Shown: positions 20,673 through 26,398 of the stretch, piece by piece
Position numbering within the stretch: position 1 is the first letter of the stretch
Layout: every line of letters starts with the position of its first letter
Assembly: GCA_934464705.1 (NCBI GenBank)
Contig: CAKSKB010000026.1
Coordinates: forward strand, 1-26,398
Length of the DNA: 26,398 bases
From: an uncultured Clostridia bacterium
GTDB taxonomy: Bacteria; Bacillota; Clostridia; HGM11514
Direction: 5' to 3'
The notes under the pieces: model-generated
Databases searched by the model: none
Told to the model about the DNA's origin: nothing
What the model saw: the letters and a program-made list of their open reading frames with translations, nothing else
Translations under genes and position numbers: made by a program

Positions 20673-20990
20673 ATGCGAAAAATCAAGATTACGGTTTTTC
20701 ACAAGACGGTCTCGGAACGCAAAAACACCTATGTCCCCAAAGTGTTCAATTGCAGAAGATATTCGGTGTGCTTTAAGGCAAACTCGAATGTTTCGGCAAA
20801 GGGATTCATACCAAATTCCGATGTTATTTTCAGAATAAACGAGCAGACAAAAGGGCTTATTTCCACCGGGGACAGGATTGCGATAGGCGAATTTGAAACA
20901 ATGCCCGAAAGCGCAATGACAGTGCGTGCAGTTTCGGAAAACCGCTTCGGTTCAAGGCTCCTCAGCCATACAAAGGTGGTGTGCGGATGA
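20673..20990 (+). CDS. Probable head-closure or minor capsid protein
   Basis: 105 residues, beta-rich: MRKIKITVFHKTVSERKNTY, FNCRRYSVCFKANSNV and DRIAIGEFETMPESAMTVRAVSENRFGS. Small beta-barrel proteins in this position plug the connector (SPP1 gp16 type). The ATG at 20673 follows AGGGGG; a GTG three codons upstream would overlap that site. The family is not recognised with certainty; the call rests on size, composition and gene order. Confidence 0.6.
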   Translation: MRKIKITVFHKTVSERKNTYVPKVFNCRRYSVCFKANSNVSAKGFIPNSDVIFRINEQTKGLISTGDRIAIGEFETMPESAMTVRAVSENRFGSRLLSHTKVVCG

Positions 20991-21406
20991 CGGTTTCGGA
21001 ATACATCAGGGACATATTTTTAACCTGTCCCCATATTGAACAAATGCCGATATCAATCGACTACCTCTCCGACACCCCCACCGAAGCCGCAATTGAGGCG
21101 GTGGCGGTTCCGAAGCCCGTAAAGGTGTACACGGACGGTTCAAAAGTGATGAGATATCAGTTTATTCTGTCGCTGCGGCTGCCGTGGTTCAACCAAGACG
21201 GGGGCAGGGGCAGCGGAATTATCGAAAATGTATGCGACTGGGTGGAGGAAACCTCCGAAAAAGGGCTTCCTTCGATGAGCGGAGTGGGCGAAAACCTGAC
21301 CCCGATAAAACTGATTCCCTACCCGAGCCGCTACGATGTGAACGGAAAAAACAGTTCGGCACGATACCAGGCGGTGTTTGAACTGTACTACCTGAAAACC
21401 AAATAA
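20987..21406 (+). CDS. Phage minor capsid / tail-completion protein
   Basis: About 139 residues. The start MTVSEYIRDIFLTCPHIEQ and the central VKVYTDGSKVMRYQFILSLRLPW, with GIIENVCDWVEETSEKGLP, resemble the minor capsid protein family found before the tail tube gene in Firmicutes phages, thought to end the tail tube (terminator). The ATG overlaps the previous stop (ATGA), with AGGTGG as ribosome site, so the two are coupled. Confidence 0.7.
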   Translation: MTVSEYIRDIFLTCPHIEQMPISIDYLSDTPTEAAIEAVAVPKPVKVYTDGSKVMRYQFILSLRLPWFNQDGGRGSGIIENVCDWVEETSEKGLPSMSGVGENLTPIKLIPYPSRYDVNGKNSSARYQAVFELYYLKTK

Positions 21407-21426
21407 TATAGGAAAGGATTTTTAAT

Positions 21427-21909
21427 ATGAACGGAATTTTCAACAGGCGCTGCGATAAGCTTGCCTTTTACGGAGTCAAGTCGGCAAACGGCGAAACCTT
21501 CACCAAAATGCAGGGATTCACGGCGCTTTCGATTAACAAAAACCCAAAGACCTACAAGCGCAGATATGTTGACGAGCCTTACGAACAGAACGATGTTGTG
21601 GGCTACACACCGGAGGTTTCATACACCTTCGACCGCTTCACGGGCAACGCCGTGCATGACGACATCGTAAAAATCACCGACGGCGAAATGACAGGCGACG
21701 ATGCGGTAAGGTCGATAATCTTAGTTGACATGACCGCCCCTTCGGGTTCATCGTACCCGGCAATAAAGCGTGAATTTGCGGTTATTCCCGACTCCGAAGG
21801 CGGCGACAGCGAGGTATATTCATACAGCGGCACATTCAAGGTCAAGGGCGAAATCATTGTCGGCACTGCCGTTATCACCGACAACACCTGCACATTTACG
21901 AAAAAGTGA
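21427..21909 (+). CDS. Phage major tail (tube) protein
   Basis: 160 residues that stack in rings to form the tail tube. Wording such as FTKMQGFTALSINKNPKTYKRRYVDEP, VGYTPEVSYTFDRFTGNAVHDDI and the C-terminal beta hairpin SGTFKVKGEIIVGTAVITDNTCTFTKK fits tube proteins of siphoviruses in this order. A strong AGGAAAGGA site precedes the ATG, as expected for a protein needed in many copies. Confidence 0.82.
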   Translation: MNGIFNRRCDKLAFYGVKSANGETFTKMQGFTALSINKNPKTYKRRYVDEPYEQNDVVGYTPEVSYTFDRFTGNAVHDDIVKITDGEMTGDDAVRSIILVDMTAPSGSSYPAIKREFAVIPDSEGGDSEVYSYSGTFKVKGEIIVGTAVITDNTCTFTKK

Positions 21910-22466
21910 TGCGTCCCCATTCTGTGCAAAATGTGCTTTTCGGTTATCTTCCGAAGACGGTAAATGTTCTCGGAAGCGACATCCCGATAAGGACAGATTT
22001 TCGCACATGGCTTGAAGTCGGCGAGATACTGCGTTCGGATATGTCCCCCGAGCGCAAGGCGGCGAATGTGATTTCGCTTAGCTACCCCGAGCCTGCCTCC
22101 CCTGTCGGAGCGGCGTTCGGGGCGGCGCTCGCCTTTTATTATGCAGGCTTTTCACGGTACGGCAGCGGCGGAAAGCCGGCGCTTTACTCGGCTGATTTTG
22201 ACGGCAGAGTGATATATTCGGGATTTATGAAGTGCTACGGCATCGACCTGTCGGAAAGCGACATGCACTGGCACGCATTTGCGCCGCTGATGTGCGAGAT
22301 GAGCGGCTGCAATTTTTCTGAAATACTGGCAGTCAGAAGCATGGATTTGAGCAATATTCCGGGCGACAGAGCGAAGAAATACGCCGAGCAGAAACGGCGG
22401 TTCATGCTCCCCGGAGGCTATGCCGATTCAGACTTTGCCGACTGCATATCGGAGGTTATGACATGA
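21909..22466 (+). CDS. Bacteriophage Gp15-like protein (tail assembly)
   Basis: About 185 residues in the slot between tube and tape measure, where tail assembly chaperones are found. The text DIPIRTDFRTWLEVGEIL near the start, and WHAFAPLMCEMSGCNFSEI followed by RSMDLSNIPGDRAKKYAEQKRRF near the end, match the Gp15 family. The ATG at 21909 shares one base with the tube gene stop; a GTG at 21906 is possible. There is no strong ribosome site, so it is translationally coupled. I see no sign of the programmed frameshift used by G/GT chaperones. Confidence 0.75.
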   Translation: MRPHSVQNVLFGYLPKTVNVLGSDIPIRTDFRTWLEVGEILRSDMSPERKAANVISLSYPEPASPVGAAFGAALAFYYAGFSRYGSGGKPALYSADFDGRVIYSGFMKCYGIDLSESDMHWHAFAPLMCEMSGCNFSEILAVRSMDLSNIPGDRAKKYAEQKRRFMLPGGYADSDFADCISEVMT

Positions 22467-23449
22467 GCAGAAGGAAAATTATAGAAAACCCCGTTGACCG
22501 CTTTGACCACGACGGCGTAAAATTTACCGACAGCTACATTTTTCCCGACCAGAAATCCGCCATGAACATTGCGGTAAAGGAGCTTGAAGCGACCCTTGCC
22601 GCAGGGAAAATCACTGTTTCGGAGTTTTACGGACAGCTTAAAATTCTGCGTGATACCTACCTTCAGCAGGGGTCGGAGCTTTGGTGGAAGTACACCGAAG
22701 AGCTGAAAGACCACGAACGGGAAGAGTTCGACAAGATGATGACGGACGAAACGAACCGCCTTGGGTCGATGTACTCAATCGGGATAATTTCGGCGGAAAC
22801 ATACTACGAAAAGCTGAAGGCACTGCGTGACACGCACCTCAAAGAGGGCACGGCGGAATGGCAGAGCATGACGGATAAAATCGGGGAATTTTACACGAAA
22901 AATGTAATCGGAGCGATGGAAAAAGCGACGGCGGCGGCGGAAAAACTGGGTGGTTCGCTGTTTGAGCAAATGGCGGAAAGCACGCTTAAATCGGTGACAG
23001 TAAAGGACAAAAACGGAAAAATTACCGACAGGTTTTACCGCCTTGACGATGTTGACCCGGAGGCGCTCAAAACCTACACCGAGGGGTACGATTACTTAAA
23101 ATCGCTTGGCGCCGGGGCGGCGATACTTAATAAATACCTCTCGACCGACATAAAAAGCGCGGGCGAATTTATCGGGGCGCTGAAAGACCGCGGCGAGGTT
23201 TCGGCGGCGGATTACATTTCGGGGCTTGAGAGGGCAAAAACGGATTCATTTTCGTTTGCGTCGGGCGCATACGGTGTTCAGGACTTCGCAAATGCGGTAA
23301 AACAGGCGATAATTGAGCTTTCCGACAGCGGATATTTCGGCAAGAGCGGCGTTGAAATCAACCAGACAATCTATGCCGACAACCTTTCCCCGGCGGAAAC
23401 CTCGCAGGAACTGATTGCGGCGCTCAAGCTCCAGGGGGTGGGAATATGA
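22463..23449 (+). CDS. Very short tape-measure-like protein
   Basis: 328 residues in the tape-measure slot. Two internal repeats are clear: GKITVSEFYGQLKILRDTYLQ with WWKYTEELKD (about 50-90) and GIISAETYYEKLKALRDTHLK with WQSMTDKIGE (about 108-146). Such units occur in tape measures of Firmicutes phages. The ending VEINQTIYADNLSPAETSQE is a typical tape-measure C-terminus. Usual proteins are 600 to over 1000 residues with membrane and often lysozyme parts; none of these is here. With the rule of about 0.15 nm per residue the tail would be at most about 50 nm. The ATG overlaps the previous stop (ATGA). Confidence 0.65.
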   Translation: MSRRKIIENPVDRFDHDGVKFTDSYIFPDQKSAMNIAVKELEATLAAGKITVSEFYGQLKILRDTYLQQGSELWWKYTEELKDHEREEFDKMMTDETNRLGSMYSIGIISAETYYEKLKALRDTHLKEGTAEWQSMTDKIGEFYTKNVIGAMEKATAAAEKLGGSLFEQMAESTLKSVTVKDKNGKITDRFYRLDDVDPEALKTYTEGYDYLKSLGAGAAILNKYLSTDIKSAGEFIGALKDRGEVSAADYISGLERAKTDSFSFASGAYGVQDFANAVKQAIIELSDSGYFGKSGVEINQTIYADNLSPAETSQELIAALKLQGVGI

Positions 23450-24243
23450 ACATAATTCTTAAAAATGCAAACGGGTATTCGATAACGGCAGAATCGCATT
23501 CCGAGGCGGCGTGTCTTGTGGAACTCCCTGATTTCGGCGAAATTTCAAGCGATTTCAGCAGTTATAAAATTCCAGGAAACCTTGGTGAGCAGGTGCTTGC
23601 AAAGAACTTTTCGTCCCGTGACATAACAATAAAATTCGAGGCACGCAATATTTCGGAAAGCCTTATAAACCGCACACTTTCGCCCCTTAGCGAGATAACG
23701 GGATATGTAAACGGCAAATATTATTTCAAAGGATTTATGAAAGCGACCGCAAAACGGGAACGGCAATACGAAATTATGCCGCCGATTTACACCGTTCAGA
23801 TAAGAATGTTCGACCCGTGCTTTTACAAATTGAACAATAAGTGCACCGTCCCCTTTTTGAACCACGGAGTCAGTTTGTACGAAAGCGGAACTTACAAATA
23901 TCAAAAGCTTTCGCTGTATAATGACGGCGATATTCCGTGCCCGGTGACGGTTAAAATGAAGGCGCTTGAAAAGACGGCAGTTGCCGGGCTCTTCACGAGT
24001 GCGGAGTGGAACAGCGGCTCACCGAAATACAGCGGACTGCGCTTCAAAAACCCGAGAGAAACGGGAACCGTATACTATATAAGCTCTGACATCACAGATG
24101 TAAGGAGCCTGGAAAGCTACGCATATTTTCAGGATTTTCAGCAGATAATGCTTGCGCCGGGGCAGAACACGCTTTACGCATTTAACACCGAGGGCACGGT
24201 CGAATACGAACCGAAATTCCTCGGCATCGGGGGTGACGCTTAA
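23446..24243 (+). CDS. Phage distal tail protein (Dit)
   Basis: 265 residues; the hub ring joining the tube tip to the baseplate. The N-terminal beta region (MNIILKNANGYSITAESHSE), the GNLGEQVLAKNFSSRDITIKFEA stretch, FKGFMKATAKRERQYEIMP and the MFDPCFYKL sequence are those of the siphovirus Dit / phage tail family. The ATG overlaps the previous stop, and its own stop shares a base with the next start (TAATG). The order tape measure, Dit, hub, fibre is canonical. Confidence 0.85.
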   Translation: MNIILKNANGYSITAESHSEAACLVELPDFGEISSDFSSYKIPGNLGEQVLAKNFSSRDITIKFEARNISESLINRTLSPLSEITGYVNGKYYFKGFMKATAKRERQYEIMPPIYTVQIRMFDPCFYKLNNKCTVPFLNHGVSLYESGTYKYQKLSLYNDGDIPCPVTVKMKALEKTAVAGLFTSAEWNSGSPKYSGLRFKNPRETGTVYYISSDITDVRSLESYAYFQDFQQIMLAPGQNTLYAFNTEGTVEYEPKFLGIGGDA

Positions 24244-25247
24244 TGGAAAGACCGATAGTTTCGGTGCTGTCGGGCGAGGATTTAAGCCAAATCTGCGCTT
24301 TTGCGGACTACACATCACTTCGGTGGGAAAACAAGTCAGCCGGCGCCGGGGATTTTGAAATTCACCTCCCCCGCTGCATAAAGATTCCGTGCGGCTCGGT
24401 AGTGAAGCTCAGCGGAAATATCCGTGAGCCTTACGGCGTTGTTATCTATGTTAAGCTAACGGAAACCGAAACGGTTTTAATCGGCAAAATGCTGTCGAAG
24501 CTGTTTTCGTGGAGGTACCCGTTAAAGGACGGCGACGACCTGACATACACCTCGGGCGAAGGGGTTTCAAAGCTGATTTGCAACGCCGCAAAGTACGGCT
24601 GCACGGATTCCGACAACTACCTTTTCGGGAATCCCGTTGCGGTTTTGTACAATTCGGGGACAGGTACGGTTCAGTACGAAGGAAGCCTTTCCGAAAGCTG
24701 CCTTGAAGCGATGAGTTCGATAGCAAACGATGCCAAAAAAACATTTAAGGTGACAATAGAAAGCGGCAGCGTTACGGTATGGGCAGGCGATTACGAGGAC
24801 AGCGGAATAATCCTCGGCAGCAAATGCGGAGGGCTTAAAAATCCGAGCTTCACATACGGAATCGACAACAACCGAAACCTTCTTGCCTACTCGCTAAAAG
24901 ACGGTGACGGCTATGTTTATCAGACATACCCTGCCCTTTCAAAGCCGACCGACACCGCACGAAGAGTGCTTTACATAGGGCGGTATGACGCTGTTCCGGG
25001 TGCGGAAATCCGCAGAAAAAGGAACTATTTTCTTGAAACCGACAGCTTTGAAGCAGAGGTTCTCCCGGGAGTAAGACCCCTCATCGCCGCCGGCAAAAAG
25101 GCGAAAATCGAAATCCCCGAATGGGAACTTTCAAAAGAATACAACATCACATCGTTAACCGATATATGGGAAGAAAAATACAGCTGCCGGGTGGTATTCG
25201 GCAACTCCGCACCCACGGCTTACGAGAAAATTATACAAAGATTTTAA
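24243..25247 (+). CDS. Phage baseplate hub protein (ReqiPepy6 Gp37-like)
   Basis: 334 residues. The start SVLSGEDLSQICAFADYTSLRWENKSAGAGDFEIHLP matches the Gp37-like family, which takes the place of Tal at the tail tip in many Firmicutes siphoviruses. Also visible: EPYGVVIYVKLTETETVLIGKMLSKLFSWR, SSIANDAKKTFKVTIESGS and, at the end, EYNITSLTDIWEEKYSCRVVFG. It probably forms the trimeric hub that opens at infection. There is no visible peptidase or lysozyme domain. One-base overlap with Dit. Confidence 0.82.
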   Translation: MERPIVSVLSGEDLSQICAFADYTSLRWENKSAGAGDFEIHLPRCIKIPCGSVVKLSGNIREPYGVVIYVKLTETETVLIGKMLSKLFSWRYPLKDGDDLTYTSGEGVSKLICNAAKYGCTDSDNYLFGNPVAVLYNSGTGTVQYEGSLSESCLEAMSSIANDAKKTFKVTIESGSVTVWAGDYEDSGIILGSKCGGLKNPSFTYGIDNNRNLLAYSLKDGDGYVYQTYPALSKPTDTARRVLYIGRYDAVPGAEIRRKRNYFLETDSFEAEVLPGVRPLIAAGKKAKIEIPEWELSKEYNITSLTDIWEEKYSCRVVFGNSAPTAYEKIIQRF

Positions 25248-25265
25248 CGGAAAGGAGCAACACAA

Positions 25266-26366
25266 ATGAGAGAAATTGTACTAAAAAGGGACGGTGCATT
25301 TTCTGTATCAGGCGGTGAGCTTGTTGCGGGCGACAGCGGCGCTTATGCCTTAAAAATCGACATGGGCGAACCGACGGACGGCTTCACCGCAATGGCGGTC
25401 TGCCAGGAAAACGGGCAGTACAGCACCGCATACGAAACCTCCGGCACTGCCATTTTCTGCACGCTTTTAAATTCCATGTACCCCGAGCCGGGCTTCATAA
25501 CGGTCAGGCTTGCGGTATCGAAGGGCGATGCGGTTCTGACGGTCAAGGAGGTCGCATTTGAGGTCAAGGCGGCGAACAACGATTCCGAAATTGCGGAAAA
25601 CGAAAGCAGCAATATCACAAATATTCTGACGGCGGTTTCCGACATGAAGGAGGCGGCAAAGGGACTTGCGGAAAAGTCCACCACCCTCTCGGGCTACGGC
25701 ATAACCGACGCCTACACAAAAACCGAAATCGACGGCAAAATAGCCTCCGTCTACAAATATAAAGGAAGCAAACGAACATTTTCCGAGCTGCCGCCCTCCG
25801 CAGCGTGCACGGCGGGCGATGTATGGAATGTCGAATCGGAGGTTTCGCGAAACTTCTACGGTGTTAATGTTGTGTCGGTTTACGCATACGGCATGGGCTT
25901 TGACGGAGAGGGCGGCGAGATGACGCTTACGGACGCTTCCGCATTCGCGGTGGGCAAAACATACCAGGTGTGCACCGAGGGCAAAAAGATTCTCGGCACG
26001 ATGACCACCACGGGCATTTCCGGAAACACCCTCACATTCACCTATCAGACCAACAACGATTATTACGGCGTTTTGTGCTCAATGGCAGAGACGAAGGATT
26101 CGGACTACTGGAACACATGGATGGCAGGCACTGCGGTCGCCGTAAATGAAACCTATTATTTTTACAGCTCCGACTTTGCGTCAACACCCCCGAGCACCGA
26201 CAAGATAACGAAGATAATCAACGAGGGCGGAACGAACTTCGCATGGACGGGCACGGCATGGGACGCACTCGGCGGAACGGTCGATTTCAGCGATTACTAC
26301 ACTCGCACGCAGGTTGACGGAAAAATCGCCGCCGCAATCGAAACTGCGCTCAATACGGAGGTGTAA
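25266..26366 (+). CDS. Phage tail fibre / upper baseplate protein
   Basis: 366 residues with a modular layout. An N-terminal part of about 110 residues (MREIVLKRDGAFSVSGGELV, GFITVRLAVSKGDAVLTVKEVAFEV) resembles BppU-type baseplate attachment domains. Then a short coiled stretch (NITNILTAVSDMKEAAKGLAEK), the fibre motif LSGYGITDAYTKTEIDGKIA (about 141-161), the module YKYKGSKRTFSELPPSAACTAGDVWNV, and a final DYYTRTQVDGKIAAAIE copy. It likely binds the host surface. The ATG follows AAAGGAG. Confidence 0.8.
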   Translation: MREIVLKRDGAFSVSGGELVAGDSGAYALKIDMGEPTDGFTAMAVCQENGQYSTAYETSGTAIFCTLLNSMYPEPGFITVRLAVSKGDAVLTVKEVAFEVKAANNDSEIAENESSNITNILTAVSDMKEAAKGLAEKSTTLSGYGITDAYTKTEIDGKIASVYKYKGSKRTFSELPPSAACTAGDVWNVESEVSRNFYGVNVVSVYAYGMGFDGEGGEMTLTDASAFAVGKTYQVCTEGKKILGTMTTTGISGNTLTFTYQTNNDYYGVLCSMAETKDSDYWNTWMAGTAVAVNETYYFYSSDFASTPPSTDKITKIINEGGTNFAWTGTAWDALGGTVDFSDYYTRTQVDGKIAAAIETALNTEV

Positions 26367-26369
26367 TTC

Positions 26370-26398
26370 ATGGCAAAAAACAACAATTTGGGCGATTT
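26370..26398 (+). CDS. Phage tail gene, 5' end only
   Basis: A start ATG after GGAGGTG, three bases beyond the fibre stop, gives MAKNNNLGDF before the window ends. The wording is common at the start of structural proteins that follow fibre genes in Firmicutes prophages. Nothing more can be said. Confidence 0.6.

Noticed and set aside
9469..26398. Phage attachment sites or an integrase
   Set aside because: No recombinase gene and no direct repeat of att type around the phage genes was seen; the tRNA genes at the left end are too far away and intact, with no visible second copy of their 3' end.

Overview
Organism. The window reads as chromosomal DNA of a low-to-mid GC anaerobic Firmicute, most likely a Clostridia/Oscillospiraceae-type gut bacterium. 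The grounds are strong Shine-Dalgarno sites, textbook sigma-A promoters (TTGACA, 17 bp, TATAAT) in front of many units, a small clostridial-type protein at 9304, and phage genes typical of Firmicutes siphoviruses. This is inference from sequence character; no marker gene fixes the taxon.

Left part (1-9.5 kb), nearly all on the minus strand: two tRNA-Ser genes with promoter and terminator; nagA; a secreted SGNH hydrolase gene split by a 277-bp element with perfect 27-bp terminal inverted repeats; an Abi_2/HEPN-type gene with its own promoter; and a tight operon of aconitase, a second SGNH hydrolase, NADP-isocitrate dehydrogenase, azlC and azlD. Aconitase and isocitrate dehydrogenase together give the citrate-to-2-oxoglutarate branch.

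Middle part (9.5-19.1 kb) is a mosaic. Arrays of a GATAATA-like heptamer, joined to hairpins whose stems differ between copies but stay self-complementary, sit at almost every gene boundary. Between them lie a type I toxin-antitoxin locus with par/Fst-like architecture (22-residue membrane peptide), an orphan second copy of its antisense RNA, a flavodoxin-family gene with a TetR-like operator, a leftward phage packaging block (HTH protein, TerL, portal), a GH3 beta-N-acetylhexosaminidase and a leftward stalk-domain protein. Just upstream of the GH3 gene are three perfect tandem DnaA boxes beside an AT-rich, palindromic stretch. Almost all genes left of this point are on the minus strand and most genes right of it on the plus strand, the orientation expected at a replication origin.

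Right part (19.1-26.4 kb): a compact rightward head-tail operon with short scaffold, major capsid, connector, head closure, minor capsid, tail tube, Gp15-like protein, a very short tape-measure-like protein, Dit, Gp37-like hub and tail fibre. A further gene runs off the end. No integrase, repressor or lysis gene is seen. The packaging and head-tail blocks point away from each other, about 4.7 kb apart, but share a nearly identical promoter region, so they look like two halves of one co-regulated phage, possibly domesticated or rearranged.
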